The notes under the pieces were generated by a model. That model was not told the origin of the DNA and ran no database searches. It saw only the letters and a program-made list of their open reading frames with translations. DNA of 64,000 nucleotides from Pseudomonas nitroreducens TX1 (GTDB lineage Bacteria; Pseudomonadota; Gammaproteobacteria; Pseudomonadales; Pseudomonadaceae). The stretch is taken from positions 107,396-171,395 of the forward strand of contig NZ_AMZB01000133.1 of NCBI RefSeq assembly GCF_000313755.1, read 5' to 3'. Below are positions 30,914-47,916 of this stretch, piece after piece. How positions within the stretch are numbered: position 1 is the first letter of the stretch; each line of letters opens with the position of its first letter. Made by a program: the position numbers and the translations under genes.

Positions 30914-31974
30914 TGATGACCGAGCTGTCGTTTACCCTTGCCGAACTGGCCGCGCAACTCGACGCCGAGTTGCGCGGCGATCCCGCTCAGGTGATCAGTG
31001 GGCTGGCCACCCTGCAGGATGCAGGTGCCGGCCAATTGAGCTTCCTGGCCAATCCGCAGTACCGCAAGTTCCTCGAAGGCACCCAGGCCAGCGCTGTGCT
31101 GCTTACCGCTGCTGATGCCGAAGGCTTTACCGGTAATGCGCTGATCGTTCCCAATCCTTACCTGGCTTATGCCGGCCTGTCCCACCAGTTCGACCGCAAG
31201 CCCAGGGCGCCGGTCGGCATTCATCCCACCGCGGTGGTCGATGAAGGTGCACAGGTCGACGCGACGGCCAGCGTTGGTCCCTACGCGGTGATCGAGGCAG
31301 GAGCGCAGATCGGTGCGAACGTCACCATCGGGGCTCATTGCTTCATCGGTGCGCGCAGCGTGGTTGGCGAGGGCGGCTGGCTCGCCCCGCGCGTCACCCT
31401 GTACCACGATGTGCGCATCGGCAAGCGCGTGGTAATCCAGTCCGGCGCAGTGTTGGGCGGCGAGGGCTTCGGCTTCGCCAACCACAAGGGCGTCTGGCAG
31501 AAGATCGCGCAGATCGGCGGGGTCACCCTGGGTGATGACGTCGAGATTGGCGCCAACACCACCATCGACCGTGGTGCGCTATCCGACACCCTGGTGGGCA
31601 ACGGCGTGAAGCTGGACAACCAGATCATGATCGCCCACAACGTGCAGATCGGCGATCACACCGCCATGGCCGGCTGCTGCGGGATTTCCGGCAGCGCCAA
31701 GATCGGCAAGCATTGCATGCTTGCCGGTGGCGTCGGCCTGGTCGGGCACATCGAGATCTGCGACAACGTCTTCGTCACCGGCATGACCATGGTGACCCGT
31801 TCGATCACCGAACCGGGCTCCTACTCCTCCGGCACCGCCATGCAGCCCGCGGCTGAATGGAAGAAGAGCGCCGCGCGTATACGTCAGCTGGATGACATGG
31901 CCCGTCGTCTGCAGCAGCTGGAAAAGCGCCTGGCCGCCGTGACCCCAAGCGGAGACGCTCCATCAGATGCGTGA
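30913..31974 (+). CDS. lpxD: UDP-3-O-(3-hydroxyacyl)glucosamine N-acyltransferase LpxD
   Basis: The third lipid A enzyme: adds a 3-hydroxyacyl chain from ACP to the glucosamine nitrogen. 353 aa, equal to the P. aeruginosa protein. Left-handed beta-helix repeats run from about residue 105 to 300; the catalytic histidine lies in [17 protein letters not shown]. The C-terminal helix [20 protein letters not shown] is typical. Confidence 0.97.
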   Translation: MMTELSFTLAELAAQLDAELRGDPAQVISGLATLQDAGAGQLSFLANPQYRKFLEGTQASAVLLTAADAEGFTGNALIVPNPYLAYAGLSHQFDRKPRAPVGIHPTAVVDEGAQVDATASVGPYAVIEAGAQIGANVTIGAHCFIGARSVVGEGGWLAPRVTLYHDVRIGKRVVIQSGAVLGGEGFGFANHKGVWQKIAQIGGVTLGDDVEIGANTTIDRGALSDTLVGNGVKLDNQIMIAHNVQIGDHTAMAGCCGISGSAKIGKHCMLAGGVGLVGHIEICDNVFVTGMTMVTRSITEPGSYSSGTAMQPAAEWKKSAARIRQLDDMARRLQQLEKRLAAVTPSGDAPSDA

Positions 31975-32022
31975 TCCACGCATTTTTTGGCGTTTCCCTT
32001 TTCTGAACAGGCTCCCCTGAAC

Positions 32023-32463
32023 ATGATGGACATCAACGAGATTCGCGAATACCTGCCTCATCGCTACCCTTTCCTGCTGGTGGATCGGGTGGTGGAGCTG
32101 GACATTGAAGGCAAGCGCATTCGCGCCTACAAGAATGTCAGCATCAATGAGCCGTTCTTCAATGGCCACTTCCCGCAGCATCCGATCATGCCGGGTGTGC
32201 TGATCATCGAAGCCATGGCCCAGGCGGCCGGTATCCTTGGCTTCAAGATGCTCGACGTGAAGCCGGCCGACGGTACGCTCTACTACTTCGTCGGTTCCGA
32301 CAAGTTGCGCTTCCGTCAGCCGGTGCTGCCGGGTGACCAGCTGCAGCTCAACGCCCAGTTCATCAGCGTCAAGCGCGGCATCTGGAAGTTCGACTGCCAC
32401 GCTACCGTCGATGACAAGGCGGTATGCTCGGCCGAAATCATCTGTGCGGAACGCAAACTATGA
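32023..32463 (+). CDS. fabZ: 3-hydroxyacyl-ACP dehydratase FabZ
   Basis: Dehydrates 3-hydroxyacyl-ACP in fatty-acid elongation and so competes with LpxA/LpxD for the same substrate pool. 146 aa; catalytic H49 ([10 protein letters not shown]) and E63 ([10 protein letters not shown]) are present. The start at 32023 ([16 protein letters not shown]) fits the family. ATGA overlap with lpxA. Confidence 0.98.
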   Translation: MMDINEIREYLPHRYPFLLVDRVVELDIEGKRIRAYKNVSINEPFFNGHFPQHPIMPGVLIIEAMAQAAGILGFKMLDVKPADGTLYYFVGSDKLRFRQPVLPGDQLQLNAQFISVKRGIWKFDCHATVDDKAVCSAEIICAERKL

Positions 32464-33236
32464 GTTTGATCGATCCTCGCGCCATCATCGACCCGCGCGC
32501 AAGGCTGGCTGACGACGTAGAAGTGGGCCCCTGGTCCATGGTCGGGCCGGATGTGGAGATCGGCGAAGGTACGGTGATCGGTCCGCACGTGGTGGTCAAA
32601 GGCCCCACGAAGATCGGTAAGCACAACAGGATTTTCCAGTTCTCCAGTGTCGGCGAGGACACTCCCGACCTGAAGTACAAGGGCGAACCGACCCGCCTGG
32701 TGATCGGCGACCACAACGTGATCCGCGAGGGTGTGACCATCCATCGCGGCACCATCCAGGATCGCTCGGAAACCACCATCGGCGACCACAACCTGTTCAT
32801 GGCCTACGTTCACGTCGGGCATGACAGTGTGATCGGCAACCATTGCATCCTCGTGAACAACACCGCCTTGGCCGGTCATGTTCATGTGGATGACTGGGCC
32901 ATCCTCTCCGGCTATACCCTGGTGCACCAGTTCTGCCGCATCGGCGCTCACGCCTTCTCGGGCATGGGAACCACCATCGGCAAGGATGTACCGGCCTATG
33001 TCACTGTCTTCGGCAACCCTGCCGAGGCCCGTAGCATGAACTTCGAGGGCCTGCGCCGCCGTGGGTTCAGCACCGAGTCGATCCAGGCACTGCGCCGGGC
33101 CTACAAGGTGGTCTACCGCCAGGGGCTGACGGTGGACGAGGCGCTGGCGGAGTTGGTCGAAGCTTCCGAGCAATTCCCGGAAGTCGCGGTGTTCCGCGAT
33201 TCCATCCAGAGCTCCACCCGCGGCATCACCCGCTGA
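32460..33236 (+). CDS. lpxA: UDP-N-acetylglucosamine O-acyltransferase LpxA
   Basis: The first lipid A enzyme: transfers a 3-hydroxyacyl chain to the 3-OH of UDP-GlcNAc. In P. aeruginosa it is C10-specific; this close homologue probably is too (inference). 258 aa. Hexapeptide-repeat beta-helix with catalytic H121 in [14 protein letters not shown]. Coupled to fabZ by a 4-bp overlap; lpxB follows after 2 bp. Confidence 0.98.
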   Translation: MSLIDPRAIIDPRARLADDVEVGPWSMVGPDVEIGEGTVIGPHVVVKGPTKIGKHNRIFQFSSVGEDTPDLKYKGEPTRLVIGDHNVIREGVTIHRGTIQDRSETTIGDHNLFMAYVHVGHDSVIGNHCILVNNTALAGHVHVDDWAILSGYTLVHQFCRIGAHAFSGMGTTIGKDVPAYVTVFGNPAEARSMNFEGLRRRGFSTESIQALRRAYKVVYRQGLTVDEALAELVEASEQFPEVAVFRDSIQSSTRGITR

Positions 33237-33238
33237 CC

Positions 33239-34381
33239 ATGCAACCGACCGCACGCAAGCTGCGCGTCGCCCTGGTCGCGGGCGAGGCGTCCGGCGATAT
33301 CCTCGGCTCCGGCCTCATGCAGGCACTCAAGCAGCGCCATCCCGATATCGAGTTCATCGGTGTCGGCGGACCGCGCATGCAGGCCGAAGGGCTGCAATCG
33401 CATTTCCCGATGGAGCGCCTGGCCGTCATGGGTCTGGTGGAAGTCCTCGGTCGGCTGCGCGAATTGCTGCGCCGGCGCAAGGATCTGGTGCGGATGCTGA
33501 TCGCCGCCAAACCGGACGTGTTCATCGGCATCGACGCGCCGGATTTCAACCTGAACATCGAATTGAAGCTGCGCCGTGCAGGCATTCGTACGGTGCACTA
33601 CGTCAGTCCCTCGGTCTGGGCCTGGCGGCAGAAACGCGTCCTGAAGATCAAGCAAGCCTGCGACCTGATGCTCGCACTCTTTCCCTTCGAGGCGCGCTTC
33701 TACGAAGAGCATGCGGTGCCCGTGCGTTTCGTCGGGCATCCGCTGGCCAACACCATCCCGCTTGAAGCCGATCGCATCGGTGCGCGTGAGCGTCTCGGCC
33801 TGCCGCAGGATGCCTGCGTCGTTGCGCTGCTGCCGGGTAGCCGCGGCGGGGAGGTCGGCAAGCTCGGTGCGTTGTTCCTCGATACCGCCCAGCGCCTGCT
33901 TCAGGAGCGCCCTGAGCTGCGCTTCGTGCTGCCGTGCGCGAGCCCCGAACGCCGTGTGCAGATCGAAGAAATGCTCGCCGGGCGCGATCTGCCAGTGCAA
34001 CTGCTCGACGGTGCGTCCCATGAAGCGCTCGCCGCCTGCAACGCCGTGCTGATCGCCTCCGGCACCGCCACGCTGGAGGCGCTGCTGTACAAGCGGCCGA
34101 TGGTCGTCGCCTACAAGGTGGCACCCATGACCTATCGCATCCTCAAGCGCCTGGTGAAAAGCCCGTATATCTCGTTGCCGAACCTCCTGGCTGGCCGTCT
34201 GCTGGTGCCGGAGCTGATTCAGGATGCGGCTACCCCCGAGGCGCTCGGCGCAACCTTGTTGCCACTGCTGGATGATGGCAGCGTGCAGACGGAATCCTTC
34301 GACGCCATCCATCGCGCCCTGCGCCAGGATGCGTCCGCGCAGGCCGCCGAAGCGGTACTCGCACTGGTGGAGAAACGCTGA
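33239..34381 (+). CDS. lpxB: Lipid-A-disaccharide synthase LpxB
   Basis: A GT-B glycosyltransferase (family 19) that joins lipid X to UDP-diacylglucosamine. 380 aa. [18 protein letters not shown] at the N-terminus, [13 protein letters not shown] in the middle and [20 protein letters not shown] in the nucleotide-binding half are diagnostic. The stop overlaps the rnhB ATG by one base. Confidence 0.97.
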   Translation: MQPTARKLRVALVAGEASGDILGSGLMQALKQRHPDIEFIGVGGPRMQAEGLQSHFPMERLAVMGLVEVLGRLRELLRRRKDLVRMLIAAKPDVFIGIDAPDFNLNIELKLRRAGIRTVHYVSPSVWAWRQKRVLKIKQACDLMLALFPFEARFYEEHAVPVRFVGHPLANTIPLEADRIGARERLGLPQDACVVALLPGSRGGEVGKLGALFLDTAQRLLQERPELRFVLPCASPERRVQIEEMLAGRDLPVQLLDGASHEALAACNAVLIASGTATLEALLYKRPMVVAYKVAPMTYRILKRLVKSPYISLPNLLAGRLLVPELIQDAATPEALGATLLPLLDDGSVQTESFDAIHRALRQDASAQAAEAVLALVEKR

Positions 34382-34992
34382 TGCAGATGGGCCTGGATTT
34401 CACCCTGGTGGAAGAACTGGTTGCAGGCGTCGATGAAGTCGGTCGCGGGCCGTTGTGCGGTCCTGTCGTCACAGCGGCGGTGATCCTCGATCCCGCGCGT
34501 CCGATCCAGGGGCTGAACGACTCCAAGAAACTCACCGAAGCCAAGCGTGAAAAACTCTTCGACGAGATTCGCGAGAAAGCCCTGGCCTGGTTCATTGCCC
34601 GTGCGGACGTGCATGAGATCGACCAGCTCAATATCCTCCATGCCACCATGCTGGCCATGCAGCGTGCCGTGGAGGGGTTAAGTGTTACGCCGAAACTGGC
34701 GCTGATCGATGGCAACCGCTGCCCGAAATTGAAGGTACCGGCCGCACCGGTGGTGCAGGGCGACGCTAAGGTCCCTGCTATTGCCGCAGCCTCGATCCTG
34801 GCCAAGGTGAGCCGCGACCGTGAAATGCAGGAAATGGAAGCGCTGTACCCCGGCTACGGGATTGGCGGTCACAAGGGCTATCCGACTCCTGTGCACCTGG
34901 AAGCTCTCAAGCGCCTCGGTCCGACACCCATCCATCGGCGCTCCTTCGGTCCGGTGCGCGATCTGCTGGAAAACCCCGCGGGTATCCTGTAA
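34381..34992 (+). CDS. rnhB: Ribonuclease HII
   Basis: Cleaves RNA in RNA-DNA hybrids and removes single ribonucleotides from DNA. 203 aa. The metal-binding D18 and E19 lie in [14 protein letters not shown], with further acidic residues in LNDSKKL and HATMLAM regions and [13 protein letters not shown]. The lpxA-lpxB-rnhB-dnaE order is conserved in gammaproteobacteria. Confidence 0.97.
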   Translation: MQMGLDFTLVEELVAGVDEVGRGPLCGPVVTAAVILDPARPIQGLNDSKKLTEAKREKLFDEIREKALAWFIARADVHEIDQLNILHATMLAMQRAVEGLSVTPKLALIDGNRCPKLKVPAAPVVQGDAKVPAIAAASILAKVSRDREMQEMEALYPGYGIGGHKGYPTPVHLEALKRLGPTPIHRRSFGPVRDLLENPAGIL

Positions 34993-35093
34993 CACCCTGT
35001 TATTACTCTGTATTCCTTCGGGCCAGCGAGCCGCCGGCGACTTCAATCACCCGGTGCGACGGCTGGCCCATTGATCCCTGTAGCTTTACCGAC

Positions 35094-35124
35094 AGCCCCG
35101 GTACAATCCGGGGCTTGCCGTTTT
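35094..35124 (+). promoter_or_regulatory. Palindrome enclosing TACAAT upstream of dnaE
   Basis: A perfect 8-bp inverted repeat (35094-35101 with 35108-35115) has TACAAT in its loop and is followed by TTTTT at 35120-35124. It can be read as the terminator of the lpx-rnhB unit or as a dnaE -10 box flanked by an operator-like palindrome; no -35 at good spacing was found. Confidence 0.5.
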
Positions 35125-35145
35125 TCGCGTTTGCCAAGGACCACC

Positions 35146-38676
<3,531 letters not shown>

Positions 38677-38790
38677 CGAGGCCGGTGGCCCAAGGCCGCC
38701 CGCCCGCCAGTCTCGACCCTCGGCGCCCGATACCGTAAGGTAGGGCGCCTACGGACCAGGCCCAGCCGCCAACAGAACGACGGATAGCCC

Positions 38791-39741
38791 ATGAACCCGA
38801 ATTTTCTCGATTTCGAACAGCCCATTGCCGACCTGCACGCCAAGATCGAAGAGCTGCGCCTGGTCGGTAACGACAACGCCCTGAACATCACCGACGAGAT
38901 CTCCCGTCTGCAGGAGAAGAGCAAGGCGCTGACCGAGAACATCTTCGGCAACCTGTCCAGCTGGCAGATCGCCCAGCTTGCGCGCCATCCTCGTCGCCCC
39001 TACACCCTGGACTACATCGAGCACATCTTCACCGAGTTCGAAGAGCTGCACGGCGATCGTCATTTCGCCGATGACGCGGCCATCGTCGGTGGCGTTGCCC
39101 GCCTGGAAGACCAGCCGGTGATGATCATCGGCCACCAGAAGGGACGCGAAGTGCGCGAGAAGGTACGCCGCAACTTCGGCATGCCGCGTCCGGAAGGCTA
39201 CCGCAAGGCTTGCCGCCTGATGGAAATGGCCGAACGCTTCAAGATGCCGATCCTGACCTTCATCGACACCCCCGGCGCCTACCCGGGTATCGACGCCGAA
39301 GAGCGAGGCCAGAGCGAGGCCATTGCCTGGAACCTGCGTGTCATGGCGCGCCTGAAGACCCCGATCATCGCCACCGTGATTGGCGAAGGTGGCTCCGGCG
39401 GTGCACTGGCCATCGGGGTGTGCGACCAGTTGAACATGCTGCAGTACTCCACTTACGCGGTGATCTCGCCCGAAGGTTGCGCCTCGATCCTCTGGCGTAC
39501 CGCCGAGAAGGCTCCGGAAGCGGCCGAAGCCATGGGCATCACCGCCAACCGCCTGAAGGACCTGGGTATCGTCGACAACGTCATCCCCGAGCCGTTGGGC
39601 AGCGCCCACCGCGATCCGGCCGCCATGGCCGAGACCATTCGCAACGCCCTGCTCGGCCAGCTCGATACGCTGAACCAGTTGAGCACCGAAGAACTCCTCG
39701 CGCGCCGCTACGAGCGCCTGATGAGCTACGGCGTCGCCTGA
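38791..39741 (+). CDS. accA: Acetyl-CoA carboxylase carboxyltransferase subunit alpha
   Basis: With AccD forms the carboxyltransferase that makes malonyl-CoA. 316 aa, the normal size. Characteristic segments: [38 protein letters not shown] and the oxyanion-hole glycines in [13 protein letters not shown]. The dnaE-accA-tilS order is conserved. Confidence 0.98.
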   Translation: MNPNFLDFEQPIADLHAKIEELRLVGNDNALNITDEISRLQEKSKALTENIFGNLSSWQIAQLARHPRRPYTLDYIEHIFTEFEELHGDRHFADDAAIVGGVARLEDQPVMIIGHQKGREVREKVRRNFGMPRPEGYRKACRLMEMAERFKMPILTFIDTPGAYPGIDAEERGQSEAIAWNLRVMARLKTPIIATVIGEGGSGGALAIGVCDQLNMLQYSTYAVISPEGCASILWRTAEKAPEAAEAMGITANRLKDLGIVDNVIPEPLGSAHRDPAAMAETIRNALLGQLDTLNQLSTEELLARRYERLMSYGVA

Positions 39742-39810
39742 TCGACGCCTTCGGCGCAGCGCGGGTGACGAGGTATCCTTGCCTCGTCCCCGACCCTGCC
39801 GGTCTGCGCC

Positions 39811-41130
39811 ATGCCTGCTGAATTCGAATCCCGACTGCTGAATTTCCTCGCGCCCTGGCGCAACGCGCCGGCGTGGCGTGTCGCATTGTCCGGTGGGCTG
39901 GATTCCACCGTTCTGCTGCATCTCCTGGTGCAGATCGCCTCTCGCGAGGCCTTGCCACCCATTTCCGCCATTCATGTGCACCATGGCCTGCAAGCTGTTG
40001 GTGATGCCTGGCCGGAACACTGCCAGCACTTCTGCGACTCCCTCGGCGTGCCGATGCGGGTGGAGCGCGTGCAGGTCGATGACGGTGCGAGCCTGGAGCG
40101 CGCCGCGCGCGAGGCGCGGTATACGGCTTTCGCCGAGACGCTGGGGGAGGGCGAATGCCTGATGACCGGCCAGCACCGGGACGATCAGGCGGAGACCGTT
40201 CTGTTCCGGTTGTTCCGTGGTGCCGGGGTGCGCGGGCTGTCCGGCATGGCTGCCACCCGTCCGCTCGGTGAGGGAGTGCTGCTGCGTCCCCTGCTCGGCG
40301 TCAAGCGTACGGAGTTGGAGCGGTACGCCCGCAGCCATGGACTGAACTGGGTGGAAGACCCATCCAATGCCTGCGACGAGCATGACCGCAACTATCTGCG
40401 CCACCGGGTGCTGCCGGGCATCGTCCAGCGCTGGCCCTCGGCTGTCGAAACCATCACCCGCAGCGCTGAGAACCTGGCGGAAGCCGACGGGCTGCTGGGT
40501 GAACTGGCGCAGAACGACCTGATTTGCGCCGGTGCCCGCAACGAATACATCGGTATGCAACTGCCCTCGCTGGCCCTCGCTGCGCTGGCGCAACTGAGCG
40601 AGCCGCGCCAGCGCAATGCGTTGCGCCACTGGCTGGCTCCGCTGGCACGTTTGCCCGACAGCGCACACTGGGCCGGCTGGCGAGACCTGCGCGATGCCCG
40701 CGAAGACGCCGAACCCATCTGGCGTCTCGCCGACGGCGAACTGCGTCGCGCCCATGGCCGGCTGTGGTGGCTGGCCAGTCCGTGGCTTGGTTTCGTACCC
40801 GCAAATCAGGGCTGGCGCGACCCTTCGCAAGCGCTTTCTCTGCCAGATAACGGTTCGCTGCGTTTCGAGGGCGAGCCGCCGGGCGGCCCGCTGGAGATTC
40901 GCTACAGGCAGGGCGGAGAACTCATGACACTGGTGGGTCGTGGCAGTCGCGATCTCAAGCGACTGCTCAACGAAGCGGCCATTCCGGCCTTCCTGCGCGG
41001 CCGTCTGCCGCTGCTCTGGCGAGCCGACGAACTGCTTGGCGTGGCCCTGCTGCCGGACCTTCGGGTGGAGGCGGGGCAGGCCTGGACCCTGCGCTGGACA
41101 CCTCCGACGAATGACTCGGGTTTGAGCTGA
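39811..41130 (+). CDS. tilS: tRNA(Ile)-lysidine synthase
   Basis: Converts C34 of the CAU-anticodon tRNA-Ile to lysidine, changing AUG to AUA decoding. 439 aa. The PP-loop motif SGGLDS is at residues 27-32; the substrate-binding HHGLQ and HRDDQAETVLFRLFRG follow. A C-terminal TilS-specific domain is present. The pyrG promoter appears to start inside its last codons. Confidence 0.97.
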   Translation: MPAEFESRLLNFLAPWRNAPAWRVALSGGLDSTVLLHLLVQIASREALPPISAIHVHHGLQAVGDAWPEHCQHFCDSLGVPMRVERVQVDDGASLERAAREARYTAFAETLGEGECLMTGQHRDDQAETVLFRLFRGAGVRGLSGMAATRPLGEGVLLRPLLGVKRTELERYARSHGLNWVEDPSNACDEHDRNYLRHRVLPGIVQRWPSAVETITRSAENLAEADGLLGELAQNDLICAGARNEYIGMQLPSLALAALAQLSEPRQRNALRHWLAPLARLPDSAHWAGWRDLRDAREDAEPIWRLADGELRRAHGRLWWLASPWLGFVPANQGWRDPSQALSLPDNGSLRFEGEPPGGPLEIRYRQGGELMTLVGRGSRDLKRLLNEAAIPAFLRGRLPLLWRADELLGVALLPDLRVEAGQAWTLRWTPPTNDSGLS

Positions 41131-41150
41131 TAGCGGCTTTCCGGTAGACT
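41122..41150 (+). promoter_or_regulatory. Sigma70-type promoter for pyrG
   Basis: TTGAGC (41122-41127), 17-bp spacer, TAGACT (41145-41150). The -35 box overlaps the end of tilS. Predicted start near 41157 gives a 145-nt leader. Confidence 0.6.
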
Positions 41151-41176
41151 ACGCTCCCGTCTTGTACCGCTCCTGT

Positions 41177-41276
41177 TGATTCGCCTTCGAATCAGTGGGA
41201 GTTCGCTATTTTCACGACGAAGTCGTGAGCCGGGTCCTGTACCCGACACCTTCGCTTCCCCGGCGGCCGAGCCGCC
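41177..41276 (+). promoter_or_regulatory. Structured pyrG leader with four tandem hairpins
   Basis: Perfect stems in sequence: 41177-41183/41188-41194 (7 bp), 41212-41218/41222-41228 (7 bp), 41231-41235/41241-41245 (5 bp), 41262-41267/41271-41276 (6 bp). None has a T tail, so these are not terminators. The leader ends 25 nt before the pyrG ATG. Confidence 0.55.
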
Positions 41277-41286
41277 TAAACGCTGA

Positions 41287-43778
<2,492 letters not shown>

Positions 43779-43784
43779 GAATCG

Positions 43785-45172
<1,388 letters not shown>

Positions 45173-45190
45173 TCCGAGTCTGGTACGGTG

Positions 45191-45215
45191 AAGGGGTGGC
45201 AGGAGCCACCCCTTT
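45191..45215 (+). terminator. Hairpin between eno and ftsB
   Basis: A perfect 10-bp stem (45191-45200 with 45205-45214) with a 4-nt loop but only three T residues after it. Probably a partial terminator, or a stem protecting the eno mRNA 3' end. Confidence 0.55.
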
Positions 45216-45233
45216 GCATATGGAGCTGATGGT

Positions 45234-45518
45234 TTGAGGTTACGTAGCCCTTACTGGCTGTTCGTCGTGCTGATCCTGGCGCTGGCCGGCTTGCAGTATC
45301 GCCTGTGGGTTGGCGATGGCAGCCTGGCGCAGGTGCGCGACCTGCAGAAGCAGATTGCCGACCAGCAGGGCGAGAATGAGCGCCTGCTCGAGCGTAACCG
45401 CATCCTCGAGGCGGAAGTCGCCGAGCTCAAGAAAGGCACCGAGACGGTCGAGGAGCGTGCCCGCCACGAACTCGGCATGGTCAAGGACAAGGAAACCCTC
45501 TACCAGCTCGCGCAATGA
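45234..45518 (+). CDS. ftsB: Cell division protein FtsB
   Basis: A bitopic divisome protein that bridges FtsL and FtsQ. 94 aa: a short N-terminus (MRLRSPY), one transmembrane helix (about 7-22), then a leucine-zipper coiled coil (about 30-70). The start is TTG at 45234, with GGAG 8 nt upstream; the P. aeruginosa protein has the same N-terminus. An out-of-frame ATG-GTT-TGA (45229-45237) straddles this start. ATGA overlap with ispD. Confidence 0.95.
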   Translation: MRLRSPYWLFVVLILALAGLQYRLWVGDGSLAQVRDLQKQIADQQGENERLLERNRILEAEVAELKKGTETVEERARHELGMVKDKETLYQLAQ

Positions 45519-46213
45519 CCACTCCCGCCTTCTGGGCCGTGATCCCGGCCGCCGGCATCGGTTCGCGGATGCGCGCCGACCGCCCCAAGCAATACCTCGA
45601 CCTCGCCGGTCGCAGCATTCTCGAACGCACCCTCGATTGCTTCCTTGGCCATCCCAGGCTCAAGGGCCTGGTGGTGTGCCTGGCTGCCGACGACCCCTGG
45701 TGGCCGACCCTGCCGAGCGCTTCCAACGAGCTGATCCAGCGTGCCGAAGGTGGCCGCGAGCGCGCCGACTCCGTGCTCAATGGCCTGCTGCGCCTGGCTG
45801 AGCTGGGCGCTGGCAGCGACGACTGGGTGCTGGTGCACGACGCCGCCCGGCCGAACCTGGCCCGTGCGGATCTGGATCGCTTGTTGGGCGAGTTGGAATT
45901 CGACGCCGTGGGTGGCCTGCTGGGCGTGCCCGCGCGGGATACCCTGAAGCGCGTCGGCGCTGACGGCCGAGTGGTGGAAACCATCGACCGCAGCGTGGTC
46001 TGGCAGGCCTATACCCCGCAGATGTTCCGCCTGGGCGCGCTGCACCGTGCGCTCGCCGATGCGCTGGTGGCCGACGCGGCCATCACCGACGAGGCTTCGG
46101 CCATGGAGTGGGCGGGCTACAAGCCGCGCATGGTGGAAGGGCGGGTGGACAACATCAAGGTCACTACCCCGGAAGACCTGCAACGCCTGCAGCGCAACTT
46201 CGCCAAGCACTGA
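45515..46213 (+). CDS. ispD: 2-C-methyl-D-erythritol 4-phosphate cytidylyltransferase
   Basis: The third MEP-pathway step: CTP + MEP to CDP-ME. 232 aa. CTP-binding IPAAGIGSRMRADRPKQY; VLVHDAARP and ITDEASAMEW are conserved. Coupled to ftsB. In many bacteria ispD adjoins ispF; here ispF is 5 kb away, with the thiosulfate and formaldehyde modules between. Confidence 0.97.
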   Translation: MTTPAFWAVIPAAGIGSRMRADRPKQYLDLAGRSILERTLDCFLGHPRLKGLVVCLAADDPWWPTLPSASNELIQRAEGGRERADSVLNGLLRLAELGAGSDDWVLVHDAARPNLARADLDRLLGELEFDAVGGLLGVPARDTLKRVGADGRVVETIDRSVVWQAYTPQMFRLGALHRALADALVADAAITDEASAMEWAGYKPRMVEGRVDNIKVTTPEDLQRLQRNFAKH

Positions 46214-46225
46214 TCCTGTATCCCT

Positions 46226-46303
46226 GTAGGAGCGAGCTTGCTCGCGAACAAAGTTTCCGGCGACTTCAGTGCTGGGCAGGTTCGCGAGCAAGCTCGCTCC
46301 TAC
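46226..46303. repeat. REPIN copy 3 (78 bp)
   Basis: Arms at 46226-46248 and 46281-46303, identical to those at 9551 and 15257, with a third 32-bp centre. Lies between convergent ispD and the TusA-like gene. Confidence 0.95.
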
Positions 46304-46325
46304 AGGCTGCGCGCCGGGCTGGGCC

Positions 46326-46397
46326 GTAGGAGCGGACTTTGTCCGCGATTGGCTTCCGGCGCGATTCGGGCTCATCGCGGACGGAGTCCGCTCCTGC
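46326..46397. repeat. REPIN of a second sequence class (72 bp)
   Basis: Arms at 46326-46349 and 46374-46397 start GTAGGAGCGGACTTTGTCCG. They share the GTAGGAGCG edge with the other REPINs but have a different inner palindrome. Only 22 bp from REPIN copy 3. Confidence 0.9.
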
Positions 46398-46407
46398 AAA
46401 AGCAGCC

Positions 46408-46656
46408 TCAGCCCAGCATCGGCACCTCGATCAGGAAACGGAACAACGCCCCATGCTGCTCCACCGCCAGGCAATGGTAGCCGTGGCGCTTCGTGTCTTC
46501 CGGAATGCCATGCACCGACTGTGAGCAGTCGGTGATCACCTCCAGCAGGTCGCCCGGCTTGAGGGTCTCCAGGGTTTCCAAGGTGGCGATGGCGTTATAC
46601 GGGCAATGTTCGCCGCGCAGATCAAGCGACAGCGTCGGCGTCTTGGTGTCGGGCAT
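46408..46656 (-). CDS. yeeD: TusA/YeeD-family sulfurtransferase-like protein
   Basis: An 82-aa SirA/TusA-fold protein. The active cysteine is C18 in LRGEHCPYNAIATLETL; the canonical CPxP motif reads CPYN here, so the second proline is missing. YeeD proteins act with the membrane protein YeeE in thiosulfate uptake, splitting sulfur from thiosulfate. The gene overlaps the yeeE-like gene upstream by 35 bp, so coupling is very likely. The second-proline change is noted as a possible subfamily feature. Confidence 0.88.
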   Translation of the reverse strand: MPDTKTPTLSLDLRGEHCPYNAIATLETLETLKPGDLLEVITDCSQSVHGIPEDTKRHGYHCLAVEQHGALFRFLIEVPMLG

Positions 46657-47848
46657 CGGTGGTTTTCCGTTTGCGAGTGAAGCGTTGCGCGTTGAGTTGC
46701 ACCAGCAGCATGCACAGGGCCAGGCCGGCGAAGGTGATCAGCAGCCCGCCGCCAGGACCGAACTCCTGCAGCAGGTTGAGTTTCGGATAGGGCAGGGCGA
46801 GGCGGGTGCCGAGCTCGTCCCAGTACACCGCGACCAGGGTGCCGCCTATCACGTTGCCGACGCCGACCACCCAGAAGTGCACCTGACCTTCCATCGAACG
46901 GTACATCCAGCCGGTCTCGCAACCGCCGGCCAGGACGATGCCGATGCCGAACAGCACGCCGCCGATCACGGCATTGGGGCCCATCCAGAAAATCTTTGGC
47001 GGCAGGCCGTTGTGGATTGCGGCAAAGGTGCCGATGCAGGCAGCGGCCATGCCCAGCAGGATGCCCAGCGCGGCCTGGGTCCGGCCGGTGGTCCAGAGGT
47101 CGCGGGCGGCGCTGGTGAAGCAGATCTGCGCGCGCTCGATCAGGCCACCGAACAGCAGGCCGAACAGGCAGGCCATGCCCAGCACCAGGGAGACTTCGAA
47201 GCGCCAGGCAGCGAACAGCGCAGCGATGGCCAGTACGCCCATGCCCAGGCGCCATTGCAGCTTGGCGCGGCGAGCGAGAGACCCGGCGCTCGGCAGGGCT
47301 GCGGCCTTGCCGCCGACCTTCAGCGGAATGCGCAGGAACGGCAGCAGGCTGATCTTCACGCCAAGCCAGGCGCCAATGACAGTGGAGAACATGAAGGCCC
47401 AGGCATGTACCGAGAACATCGGAATGCCGGTGAAAAAAGCCGCCAGGTTGCAGCCCATCGCCAGGCGCGCACCGAAGCCGGCGATCACCCCGCCGATCAG
47501 GCCCTGCAGCAGGCGACGCTTGCTGGTTGGCCAGCGCAGGCTGACGTTGCCGGCCCAGAGCGCACAAACCAGAGCGCCGAGGAACATGCCGATGATCATC
47601 ACGCCATCAATACGGTCAAGCGGCGTGCCTTGCAGGCCGATGATCTTGAAGTAGCTCCACTGCTGCGGCTGCAGGCCGAACCAGGACAGTACGTGGCCGC
47701 CCCAGCGGGTGAACTCGCCGGTAACTGCCCAGAAAGTGCCGGTCATGGCGAAGTAATAGGCGGAGATGACGCCCAGGGCGACCAATGTTGGCAATGGCGA
47801 CCAGAAACGCAGCAGAAAGCGCTCGCGGAATGAAGAAAGGGCTGACAT
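46622..47848 (-). CDS. yeeE: YeeE/YedE-family thiosulfate (sulfur-compound) importer
   Basis: A 408-aa inner-membrane protein with about ten or more helices. Three conserved cysteines expected along the thiosulfate path are present: C133 (MGCNLAAF), C243 (QICFTSAARDLW) and C310 (GGCETGWMYR). In characterised YeeE (TsuA), thiosulfate is passed between such cysteines. The 35-bp overlap with the TusA-like gene supports a two-protein uptake module. Substrate is inferred; a related branch (YedE) has been linked to selenium metabolism. Confidence 0.88.
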   Translation of the reverse strand: MSALSSFRERFLLRFWSPLPTLVALGVISAYYFAMTGTFWAVTGEFTRWGGHVLSWFGLQPQQWSYFKIIGLQGTPLDRIDGVMIIGMFLGALVCALWAGNVSLRWPTSKRRLLQGLIGGVIAGFGARLAMGCNLAAFFTGIPMFSVHAWAFMFSTVIGAWLGVKISLLPFLRIPLKVGGKAAALPSAGSLARRAKLQWRLGMGVLAIAALFAAWRFEVSLVLGMACLFGLLFGGLIERAQICFTSAARDLWTTGRTQAALGILLGMAAACIGTFAAIHNGLPPKIFWMGPNAVIGGVLFGIGIVLAGGCETGWMYRSMEGQVHFWVVGVGNVIGGTLVAVYWDELGTRLALPYPKLNLLQEFGPGGGLLITFAGLALCMLLVQLNAQRFTRKRKTTDARHQDADAVA

Positions 47849-47916
47849 CTCGTCGTCCTTGATCCGAAGGATGGGAAGCCGCCCATTCTAGCTGGGCAAG
47901 GCTGCGCCTGCCTGCT

